Below, piece by piece: positions 26,581 to 34,246 of a stretch of 64,000 nucleotides of DNA (its first letter is position 1; every line of letters starts with the position of its first letter). Where the stretch lies: the NCBI RefSeq assembly GCF_012911565.1, contig NZ_JAAMPU010000096.1:1-64000 (forward strand), written 5' to 3'. Under the pieces are notes generated by a model that saw only the letters and a program-made list of their open reading frames with translations, was not told where the DNA came from and searched no databases. The stretch comes from Flavobacterium silvaticum (GTDB lineage: Bacteria > Bacteroidota > Bacteroidia > Flavobacteriales > Flavobacteriaceae). Both the position numbers and the translations under genes were made by a program.

Positions 26581-27267
26581 TTACAAAGCAGTCAAACGTT
26601 TGCGCAACACTGCAATTCCCTCAGATGCGGTCATTGATATGACTTCAACGGCATTCGGCATCCACGGAATCTCCGCAGGTTTCGGATCTATGTAAAAAAC
26701 GGGGACTTCTGGCCGGACATAAGATATCAATCCCGCCGCAGGATACACTTGCAAAGAAGTTCCGATCACGACAAGAATATCGGCGTCATCTGCAAGCCTG
26801 ATTGCTTCTTCCATAGCCGGAACCGCTTCACCGAACCAGACGATGTGCGGCCGGAGCTGGCTTCCGTCAGTTGCTTTCTGTCCAAGTGCAATATCAGCTG
26901 TCCAATCTATGATCGCTTCAGGATTGTGTGAACTTCTTGCCTGTAACAATTGGCCGTGCAGGTGAACGATTTTCGAGCTTCCGCCGCGTTCGTGCAAATC
27001 ATCTACGTTTTGGGTCACGACGGAAATGTCGAAATCTTTTTCCAGTTCGGCTAGCCCGATGTGTGCGGCATTCGGTTTGACGTCTTTGAGCTGTTTTCTG
27101 CGTTGGTTATAAAATTCAAGTACGAGTGCTGGATTTTTTTGGAAACCTTCTGGTGTCGCGACTTCCATTACATCGTGGCCTTCCCATAGTCCGTCGGCGT
27201 CTCGGAATGTCTTGATTCCGGATTCGGCAGAGATTCCGGCTCCGGAAAGTACGAGTAGTTTTTTCAT
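26581..27267 (-). CDS. SIR2-family NAD-dependent protein deacylase without zinc cysteines
   Basis: 228 residues from the ATG at 27267. Sirtuin motifs are GAGISAESG (NAD loop, residues 9-17), FRDADGLW, TQNVDDLHERGG, the catalytic His104 in VHLHG, and VIGTSLQVYPAAGL. Tyr53 and Arg56 in FYNQRR match the YxxR pair of class III (CobB/SIRT5-like) enzymes, which remove succinyl and malonyl groups. The region that normally carries the four zinc cysteines (after RSSHNPEAIIDW) has none, and the whole protein contains no Cys. It starts 1 bp after the serine hydrolase stop. An in-frame start 63 bp upstream would overlap that gene and does not fit the family. Confidence 0.88.
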   Translation of the reverse strand: MKKLLVLSGAGISAESGIKTFRDADGLWEGHDVMEVATPEGFQKNPALVLEFYNQRRKQLKDVKPNAAHIGLAELEKDFDISVVTQNVDDLHERGGSSKIVHLHGQLLQARSSHNPEAIIDWTADIALGQKATDGSQLRPHIVWFGEAVPAMEEAIRLADDADILVVIGTSLQVYPAAGLISYVRPEVPVFYIDPKPAEIPWMPNAVEVISMTASEGIAVLRKRLTAL

Positions 27268-27268
27268 G

Positions 27269-28462
27269 TTACTGTTTTTTGAGATTGTAGGGGATATAAT
27301 TTTCCCATTGCCACGGCGTGTACGTATCACCTATTGCTGTTTCGAGCAGTTCCTTGAAGATACTTTCGGCATTGTCGCTGTTGCTCATGATGATTATTCC
27401 AATTCCGGCTTTCGGAAAAAGGATTGAATAATGCTGGAAACCGTCGCCGTGCCCTTCCTTGAAAGCACCAGTTCCGTATGGAGTCGTCAGTAACCCCCAC
27501 CCGAGACCGTAACCCAGGTTGATACTGTCATTTGCCTCGGAATCCTTTACACTTAATGGCCCGAATTGGGCAACCGAACGTATCTTAACTTGTTGCCGGA
27601 ACATTTCGTCTGTGGTTGACTTTTTGAGCAACTGATTTGTCAGGATAGCTTTGGTAAACAGGATATAATCTTCGAATGTAGTCTCTAATGTGCTGGCCGA
27701 CCTCGCATCATTATCCTTATCTTTTTCGTACAATTCGCCATTTGATTGATGGCCCATACAATAATCTTTTTCAAAACGGGGCTGCCACGTGTACGAAGAG
27801 TTGTTCATTTGAAGTGGAATGAAAACATATTCACGCATCAATTCCTCCAATGGTTTGTTCAGGTAATATTCCAATACGACCTGCAAGTAGACCAGTCCTT
27901 CGCCGGAATAGCTGTATCTGGAACCCGAAGTTGTTTTGACACGCAATTTCTGGTCTGGTTCCGTCCATCTCCAATTTGGAAAGCCTGACGTATGATCGAG
28001 GCACATACGGGCGGTGATTTTTCTATAAGCGGGGTCGTCCTTCAGGTCTTTATAGTTGTCATGCCATTTTTTTGTCGGCGTGTATTCGTAGATGGGTTTG
28101 GGCAGATAATCCTGAAGCGGCTTGTCGAGGTCAAGAATTCCTTCTTCCACAAGCCGCATCACCATGGTCGCAAAAACGGGTTTGCTTAATGAAGCGCCGT
28201 ACATATTCGTATCCATTTTTATCGGCTCTTTTGTCCGGATGTTTTTGTATCCGAACGTCTTCGCGTAAACCGGTTTGTTATCATTAAAGACGGCAACCGC
28301 CAATCCCTGGACATTGGCGGCTTTTATCAACGTCTCGATTTTCGTATTCAGATCTGCTGAGGAAATACGTGTGTTGTCAAGCTTTCGGATTGATTGGCCT
28401 ATGCAGGCACCTGTAAAAAAGAGAACTAAGAAAAAAATCCGACGGTGGTTTTTTGATGACAT
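27269..28462 (-). CDS. Secreted serine hydrolase, class C beta-lactamase fold
   Basis: 397 residues with a signal peptide (cleavage near CIGQ|S). Motifs are SLSKPVF (SxxK), YSYSGEG in the YxN position and GHGDGF in the KTG-like position. The protein ends in a PWQWENYIPY tail. Family members are esterases or peptidases; substrate unknown. It is upstream of and probably cotranscribed with the sirtuin gene (1-bp gap). A near -7 box (TATCTTTA) lies about 25 bp upstream. Confidence 0.82.
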   Translation of the reverse strand: MSSKNHRRIFFLVLFFTGACIGQSIRKLDNTRISSADLNTKIETLIKAANVQGLAVAVFNDNKPVYAKTFGYKNIRTKEPIKMDTNMYGASLSKPVFATMVMRLVEEGILDLDKPLQDYLPKPIYEYTPTKKWHDNYKDLKDDPAYRKITARMCLDHTSGFPNWRWTEPDQKLRVKTTSGSRYSYSGEGLVYLQVVLEYYLNKPLEELMREYVFIPLQMNNSSYTWQPRFEKDYCMGHQSNGELYEKDKDNDARSASTLETTFEDYILFTKAILTNQLLKKSTTDEMFRQQVKIRSVAQFGPLSVKDSEANDSINLGYGLGWGLLTTPYGTGAFKEGHGDGFQHYSILFPKAGIGIIIMSNSDNAESIFKELLETAIGDTYTPWQWENYIPYNLKKQ

Positions 28463-28565
28463 GGATGGCGTTTTATCCGATTTACATAAAGATAGAAAAT
28501 GGCGGCAAATTACAGAAGCGTTATTTATTGGAATGGTATGTAACGATTCGGTCCTGACGAACCAT

Positions 28566-28573
28566 TATATTTG
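28566..28573 (+). promoter_or_regulatory. -7 promoter box for the TrmH-family gene
   Basis: TATATTTG, 15 bp before the ATG at 28589. It overlaps the in-frame TTG at 28571 and so argues against that start. Confidence 0.55.
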
Positions 28574-28588
28574 TGTAACCGCAATTTT

Positions 28589-29251
28589 ATGGCAGATATA
28601 CAACTCCTGGAGTACCTCGAAGGTTTCCTGACCGAAAACCGCAAAGCTAAATTTCACGATATTCTTTCGAGACGAACCAATCATTTTACCGTTGCCATCG
28701 AAGATGTATTCCAGCTTCACAACACAAGCGCGGTTATGCGATCGTGCGAGGTTTTTGGGATTCAGCAGCTCCATGTGATTGAGGAGAAATACAGCAAAAC
28801 AATCGATAAGGAAATTGCGATGGGCGCAGAAAAATGGGTCGATATAAACAGATTCGGCAGTATAAGCGAATGTATTTCACATCTGAAATCTTCGGGTTAC
28901 AGGATTGTCGCAACGACGCCTCATGAAAATGATTGCCTGTTGGAAAATTTCGACATTAACCAAAAATCAGCTTTCTTTTTTGGGACGGAACGCAACGGGC
29001 TTTCACAGGAAGTTCTCAACGCGGCCGACGGTTTCCTCAAAATTCCGATGGTCGGTTTTACCGAAAGCCTCAATATTTCCGTATCTGCAGCCATCATTTT
29101 GCAAAGCCTGACTTCACGCTTGCGTAATTCCGATATAGACTGGCGGTTATCAGAATCTGAAATAATTGAAAAACGCCTCGACTGGGCGCGAAAGTCAATT
29201 AAGGATATCAAACGGATCGAACAACGGTTCAATCAAAATATTGATTCTTAA
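28589..29251 (+). CDS. trmH: TrmH/SpoU-family tRNA (guanosine-2'-O-)-methyltransferase
   Basis: 220 residues of the SPOUT superfamily, which transfers methyl from SAM to a ribose 2'-OH. Motif 1 is NTSAVMRSCEVFG, motif 2 FFGTERNGLSQE and motif 3 IPMVGFTESLNISVSAAIIL, together forming the trefoil knot that binds SAM. The C-terminal helical tail (RLDWARKSIKDIKRIEQRF) resembles TrmH enzymes that make Gm18 in tRNA. Substrate assignment is by similarity only. Single gene with its own promoter. Confidence 0.88.
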   Translation: MADIQLLEYLEGFLTENRKAKFHDILSRRTNHFTVAIEDVFQLHNTSAVMRSCEVFGIQQLHVIEEKYSKTIDKEIAMGAEKWVDINRFGSISECISHLKSSGYRIVATTPHENDCLLENFDINQKSAFFFGTERNGLSQEVLNAADGFLKIPMVGFTESLNISVSAAIILQSLTSRLRNSDIDWRLSESEIIEKRLDWARKSIKDIKRIEQRFNQNIDS

Positions 29252-29350
29252 ACGAATAGCGGAATTGTACTATTTAGTTTACAAATTGCACTAGGGTATT
29301 TTTCCAATGATTTGTTTTTCTTTTGAATTTACACCGAAAAGCCAATCATT

Positions 29351-32179
29351 ATGACCAAAACCTCTGCTTTTATTGCATTTATTTTAACATTTTTTAGCTT
29401 TCAATGCGTTTTATCTCAGGATAACATTTGGTATGTTTCCCCAAACGGAACCGGAACCGGAACCAGTTGGGCGCAATCTTCCGGTGATTTACAGGCCGTT
29501 ATCAACAACGCGGTTGCCGGTGATCAGGTTTGGGTCAAACAAGGAATGTATCAGAGAGCTGTTGGCCAGAATTTTTCTTTGAAAGATGGCGTTTCGGTGT
29601 ACGGTGGTTTTCCCGATGCTGAAAATCCAACGTTGGCTGAACGTAACCCCAAGGCATTCGAGACCATCCTCAACGGTAATCAGGCTCGTGTACTTCAGGC
29701 GTCAGGCCTTTTCGAATCGCTAAGCCCTGATACCATACTCGATGGCTTTATCATCCAGAACGGTTACGCAAACGTAGGCGCCGGAATTTGGGCGTACAAC
29801 TGCGATGCTACCTTCCGCAACCTGACTATCAGGAATAATACCTCTTTTCAGGGCTTGGGCGGCGGCGTAAGCATAAGCAATTCCAATTCTACTTTCATCC
29901 ATGTACTGATCCATCATAATTCCACTGTCGTAACACCGGGAACAGATGGCGAAGCTGCCGGAATTCGTATCAACAGCGGCAACCTTAAATTTTACAATTG
30001 CGTTATAGCGGACAACCATGCACAAGGTCCTATAGGCGGAATTTGGCTGGTGACATCAAACGTTTATTTCTACAATAGTATTATCTACGGAAATACGGCC
30101 GAGGTTCAGTTCACGACCTTTACCAACGACAATTACAACGCCGGATCTAATGGTAACTTTTATGCGTATAATTGTATACTGCAAGGATGTGGTGGCAGCG
30201 ATTATTTCCTGGAAGGGCCTCAATATCAGGTTTACGGACATGACATGGGTGGTAACCTCGATATCAACCCTACGTTCAATGCTGATTATTCCATATCTGC
30301 CAGTTCTTTCGCGATCAATAAAGGAAATACCGCTGCATTTGAAGCTGCCGTGAATACAGTCGATAAAGACTTTTTCAATAATAACAGAATCGTCGATGCC
30401 ATAGATATCGGGCTTTCAGAAAGCCAGACGGTGCAATCTGAAATCTTGTATGTAAAGCAAAACGGGACGGGCGACGGATCTTCCTGGGCGAATGCCTCGG
30501 GTGATTTACAACTGATGATGGACAATCAGTTCAGGAATAGGGAAGTGTGGGTTGCAGAAGGAACTTATAATGCGCCTGACCCTTATTTCCGTTTAAGGGA
30601 CAGCGTCAAGGTGTATGGCGGATTCCCGTCTGAAGGAAATCCGACATTTGCAGATCGTGATGCTGAACTTCATCCTACGGTGCTGACATCAGTATATCGG
30701 GCCATTATCGGAAATTTTTATCCCTCAGGCCAGAACCTTTCTGCCGAAACGTTGCTCGATGGTTTTGTCATCACCAACAATGAAGATTCTCCCGAATACA
30801 TGTACGGGCTTTTTGAAAGCAACTCAGACGCAAGCTATTCGAACATTGTATTCACCGGTTTGAATTACAGCGCTGCAGAGATGCGGAGGGAAGGCCATAA
30901 TTCGTTTACCGATTGCTCGTTCGTAAACAACACAGCGATCAATACGGAAGGTGTCAATTATCCATACACCGTAATGTTGTTCGACAGGGCACAGAGTACA
31001 TTTACCAGATGTCTCTTTTCGGGGAACTATGCTTTCATGGGTTCGGCTATGGCTGTAATCGATGATAGCGACGCCCGTATTGACGAATGCGTTTTCGCTA
31101 ACAATGACAACGACGTGACATCGGGAGTCGGGAAGGTTGTACTCATCCTCAACAGTAAAGCCACCATTACCGATTCCATATTCGAGGAAAATGGGGACAA
31201 TTCATATGACGGCGGAATACTTACGGTTTTTGGTACGAATACCTATCCAGATGCACCTTGGATGATACATCCGCTGAATGTGACTATCGACCGTTGCACC
31301 TTTAAGCATAACCATAACTGCGCACTGTGGTATCAAGGCAAACAAGGCGATTTCCTATCCGTTAACAACTCCTTGTTTGCAAACAACAGGGCAGCCGGTA
31401 GCGGCGGCGCGATAACCCGGTCATTCGGGGGCGAATTCTTCATCACCAACAGCACGTTCACACAGAACCATGCACCAAACCCATTGGGCGGGGCGATTTA
31501 TATGAGTGATACGGCACTTGGTATACCGATAGGAACCACCGAAATCCGCAATTCGATAATTTACAACAACACTTCTTTCTTTCCGTACGGGCAAAATCTG
31601 TGGACTTATCGGTCCATCAACATCAAAAATTCACTTATTGAAGGAAGTGGCGGCAGCGCAAACTGGGACGGAGGCATGTTCAACGATTTTAATCTTCCTG
31701 ACTTTTGCATTGATCTGGGTGGGAACCTTGATACCAACCCCATGTTCGTGGATGCCGCAAATGAAGATTACAGATTGATCCAAGAGAGTCCTGCCATCAA
31801 TGCCGGTGATTCCGCCTTGTTCAATACCGGTCTGATTCCGGATTTGTACCTGAGCGTCCTGGATTTGGATGGAAACGACAGAATCCTGGACGACGTCATC
31901 GACATGGGCGCTTTTGAATTCGATCCGTTTTTGGGTACAGATACGGTTTCGTTGACCAATGGTATTTCGATTTATCCGAATCCGGGCAATGGACTGATAA
32001 CGGTTCATTCTGCTGATGCGGCAGTTTCAGAAGTGAAATTGTATGATTTGTTGGGTAAGGAATTGATGGCTGTGCAACAGGGCAGCATCAACGTATCGCA
32101 ATTCCCCAATGGAATTTATGTGGTGAAGGCAACGTTGGATAACAATAAGTCTTACAGTATAAAACTGATTAAAAAGTAA
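29351..32179 (+). CDS. Secreted beta-helix protein with T9SS type A sorting domain
   Basis: 942 residues. A type I signal peptide (CVLSQ|D) is followed by two homologous right-handed parallel beta-helix modules. Each opens with the same block, LYV/WYV..NGTG.G.SWA...GDLQ, then VYGGFP (about residues 25-100 and 368-440). Repeated IRNNT/NNTA/NSIIYNN turns mark the helix coils. The last ~75 residues (ISIYPNPGNGLITVHS...FPNGIYVVKATL...SIKLIKK) are a T9SS sorting domain, so it is secreted across the outer membrane and attached or released. Such proteins are often adhesins or polysaccharide-binding. Substrate unknown. Confidence 0.85.
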   Translation: MTKTSAFIAFILTFFSFQCVLSQDNIWYVSPNGTGTGTSWAQSSGDLQAVINNAVAGDQVWVKQGMYQRAVGQNFSLKDGVSVYGGFPDAENPTLAERNPKAFETILNGNQARVLQASGLFESLSPDTILDGFIIQNGYANVGAGIWAYNCDATFRNLTIRNNTSFQGLGGGVSISNSNSTFIHVLIHHNSTVVTPGTDGEAAGIRINSGNLKFYNCVIADNHAQGPIGGIWLVTSNVYFYNSIIYGNTAEVQFTTFTNDNYNAGSNGNFYAYNCILQGCGGSDYFLEGPQYQVYGHDMGGNLDINPTFNADYSISASSFAINKGNTAAFEAAVNTVDKDFFNNNRIVDAIDIGLSESQTVQSEILYVKQNGTGDGSSWANASGDLQLMMDNQFRNREVWVAEGTYNAPDPYFRLRDSVKVYGGFPSEGNPTFADRDAELHPTVLTSVYRAIIGNFYPSGQNLSAETLLDGFVITNNEDSPEYMYGLFESNSDASYSNIVFTGLNYSAAEMRREGHNSFTDCSFVNNTAINTEGVNYPYTVMLFDRAQSTFTRCLFSGNYAFMGSAMAVIDDSDARIDECVFANNDNDVTSGVGKVVLILNSKATITDSIFEENGDNSYDGGILTVFGTNTYPDAPWMIHPLNVTIDRCTFKHNHNCALWYQGKQGDFLSVNNSLFANNRAAGSGGAITRSFGGEFFITNSTFTQNHAPNPLGGAIYMSDTALGIPIGTTEIRNSIIYNNTSFFPYGQNLWTYRSINIKNSLIEGSGGSANWDGGMFNDFNLPDFCIDLGGNLDTNPMFVDAANEDYRLIQESPAINAGDSALFNTGLIPDLYLSVLDLDGNDRILDDVIDMGAFEFDPFLGTDTVSLTNGISIYPNPGNGLITVHSADAAVSEVKLYDLLGKELMAVQQGSINVSQFPNGIYVVKATLDNNKSYSIKLIKK

Positions 32180-32300
32180 GTACTTATCTTTTAACTTTCT
32201 TTGTTAAATGCGGCATTAAATGTCGCATTTTTTGCTTCCTTTTTTTCGGAAGGAAGTGCTGCTGATACATATCCTAAAAAAAAAATCAAATTTTCATTGC

Positions 32301-32340
32301 GCAACCAAATGATTGCATATATTTGCAACTGAATGATTGC
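32301..32340 (+). promoter_or_regulatory. Operator-like repeats and -7 box of ArsR operon 2
   Basis: GCAACCAAATGATTGC (32301-32316) and GCAACTGAATGATTGC (32325-32340) are 16-bp repeats with two mismatches, start-to-start 24 bp. The -7 box TATATTTG (32318-32325) lies between them. The second copy contains the upstream in-frame ATG (32333), which supports the later start at 32360. Likely autoregulatory sites for the ArsR protein. Confidence 0.6.
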
Positions 32341-32359
32341 GCAATTTAATTCAAAACAG

Positions 32360-32680
32360 ATGAAAAGGGATGTTTTTCAGGCTTTGGCCGATCCGACACG
32401 CAGGGCGATTTTATTGCTGATTGCCGCACAGGCCATGACGCCAAATGCCGTGGCCGAACACTTTAAATCTAGCCGGCAAGCGGTTTCAAAGCATCTGCAG
32501 GTGCTTTCGGAAGCCGATTTGCTGACCCAGCAAAAAAACGGGCGGGAAATTTTTTACCATTTGAATCCGGATCGCATGACAGAGGTAGAAGAGTGGATTA
32601 CCAAATTCAAAAGTTTACTGGCCACCAAATTCGAACAATTAGACAACGTATTAGAACAATTAAAAAATCAGAAATCATGA
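32360..32680 (+). CDS. ArsR-family transcriptional regulator (SdpR-like), operon 2
   Basis: 106 residues from the ATG at 32360. Very close in layout to the regulator at 15835: [29 protein letters not shown]. No metal-sensing cysteines. An in-frame ATG at 32333 would add nine residues, but it lies within an operator-like repeat and practically at the expected transcription start. Its stop overlaps the SRPBCC start by 4 bp (ATGA), so the two are coupled. Confidence 0.87.
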   Translation: MKRDVFQALADPTRRAILLLIAAQAMTPNAVAEHFKSSRQAVSKHLQVLSEADLLTQQKNGREIFYHLNPDRMTEVEEWITKFKSLLATKFEQLDNVLEQLKNQKS

Positions 32681-33180
32681 AGAATCCTCTTTTATTTAAT
32701 TTTTCAGTAGACAAGGAAAACAAAAAAATCTATGTTAAACGTGAATTCGCAGCAGATTTGGACCGGGTCTGGGCGGCATGGACAAAACCGGAATTGCTCG
32801 ACCAATGGTGGGCGCCAAAACCATGGAAAGCCAAAACAAAAAGCCTTGATTTCCGTGATGGCGGAAGATGGCTCTATGCCATGGTTAGCCCGGAAGGTGA
32901 AGAGCATTGGTCTTTGGCAGACTACAGCAATATCGAAGACAAAAAGCAGTTTTCCAACCTTAATGCTTTTTGTGACGAGAATGGAGTCATCACTAACGGA
33001 ATAAGCCGTTCGCAATGGACAAACACATTTACGGGAAACGGAGATTCAACAACGGTAAACATCGACATTACTTATGAGACCGTAGAGGCTTTGGAAAAAA
33101 TGATCGAAATGGGCTTTAAGGAAGGCTTTACGATGGGATTGGGCAATCTGGAAGCGTTGCTGGATTCGGGGAAAGCCTGA
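32677..33180 (+). CDS. SRPBCC/AHSA1-domain protein, operon 2
   Basis: 167 residues. VKREFAADLDRVWAAWTKPELLDQWWAPKPW is a clear AHSA1-type SRPBCC opening and GFTMGLGNLEALL its closing helix. A hydrophobic-cavity fold with unknown ligand. The start at 32677 overlaps the regulator's stop; upstream in-frame ATGs lie inside the regulator gene. No DoxX gene follows, unlike operon 1. Confidence 0.85.
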   Translation: MKNPLLFNFSVDKENKKIYVKREFAADLDRVWAAWTKPELLDQWWAPKPWKAKTKSLDFRDGGRWLYAMVSPEGEEHWSLADYSNIEDKKQFSNLNAFCDENGVITNGISRSQWTNTFTGNGDSTTVNIDITYETVEALEKMIEMGFKEGFTMGLGNLEALLDSGKA

Positions 33181-33206
33181 TTTTTTGGATTTATCAGTAT
33201 TTACGA

Positions 33207-33237
33207 CCCTTGGATTTTTGTTCAAGGGTTTTTGTTT
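33207..33237 (+). terminator. Rho-independent terminator of ArsR operon 2
   Basis: ACCCTTG and CAAGGGT form a 7-bp stem, followed by a T-run (TTTTTGTTTT). Confidence 0.7.
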
Positions 33238-33260
33238 TATGTCGCTTCGCTCTTTTTTTT

Positions 33261-33294
33261 GACACGAAGACACGAAGGCGCAAAGACACAAAGA
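33261..33294. repeat. 8-bp periodic GACACGAA repeat
   Basis: GACACGAA GACACGAA GGCGCAAA GACACAAA: four imperfect 8-bp units in a short intergenic stretch. Similar 'cacgaag/cacaaag' repeats are widespread in bacterial intergenic DNA. Confidence 0.5.
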
Positions 33295-33367
33295 AGATTT
33301 TAAATCAAATTTTGACTTGAAAAGAGATACGAAAAAAACTTCGCTTTTAGCTAAGATTAGCCAGCTT

Positions 33368-34138
33368 CTAATTTTTCTTTTTGAGGATTTTGTATTCCTC
33401 GTAGCATTCGGAAATGGCTTCCATAACCTGTAAGTCATTCGCGGTTTTGGCGAACGATTCCGAATAATTGCATCGGGCCAGGATTTCAGGGATTTCGCTT
33501 TTGTCCACACCTAAAAGGGCGGCGACAGTCTCGCGGTCGTATTTGGATTCGAGCAGGTTGCGGACGTTTTCGTCCTTTTTATATTCACGCAGCTTTTTCA
33601 GTTCAGCCGGTTTTTTCCCGAAGAAATTATACAAAGCATCGGCCGGATTGAATAGCGAACCCATGACTTTTCCAAAGGCGCCGGGAGAATAAGCACCGGC
33701 TTCATAACCCTGAGGCAAGCCGGAAATACTATACCGATAATTTTCTGGAATCGGGATCAGTTTGGTGTCTACTTCGAGATATCCGGTCAATCGGTAAGGC
33801 TGAATGATTACTTCTTCAAGCGCAATTGCTTTTTCCGTAAGTGAAATGGTAGCTGTTTTGTTTCTGATCCAGTCATTTGTGACGCGAACCATAAGTGGCT
33901 GGAAACCGATCAGTGAAACATGGAGTGTATCGTTTACTTCGGCCTCGATCTCAAAACGTCCGCGCTCGTCGGTAACGGCGCCTTTGACCTTGTTCAGGTT
34001 CACGATGTTGGCGTTCATTAGCGGCAATAGCGTAGCATCGTTCGAAACGACACCGGAAATTTTTTGGATTCCTTCGTTTTTCTGGGCGAAAAGGCTGGTG
34101 GCAATCGCTAAAAAAAGAAAGACTGTAAACGATCTCAT
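33368..34138 (-). CDS. Secreted carboxypeptidase-regulatory-like domain protein
   Basis: 256 residues from the ATG at 34138, with a type I signal peptide (SLFAQ|K). Residues ~22-110 form a CarboxypepD_reg-like (CNA-B type) beta-sandwich: ISGVVSNDATLLPLMNANIVNLNKVKG...VTDERGRFEIEA...LHVSLIGFQPL. This is the domain seen at the N-terminus of SusC-like receptors, but no TonB plug or barrel follows. The helical C-terminal half (KKLREYKKDENVRNLLE...) is unfamiliar. Probably periplasmic. An in-frame ATG 39 bp upstream would bury the signal peptide. Confidence 0.75.
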   Translation of the reverse strand: MRSFTVFLFLAIATSLFAQKNEGIQKISGVVSNDATLLPLMNANIVNLNKVKGAVTDERGRFEIEAEVNDTLHVSLIGFQPLMVRVTNDWIRNKTATISLTEKAIALEEVIIQPYRLTGYLEVDTKLIPIPENYRYSISGLPQGYEAGAYSPGAFGKVMGSLFNPADALYNFFGKKPAELKKLREYKKDENVRNLLESKYDRETVAALLGVDKSEIPEILARCNYSESFAKTANDLQVMEAISECYEEYKILKKKN

Positions 34139-34246
34139 GCTTGGTTTTAAAGGGCTAAAATAAATAAATAGCGCCAAGTTCGTTTACAGTCTTTTTAGAA
34201 TTATATGAAAATTAACAGAGAACAGTCAATTTAAACTGGTTCTATG

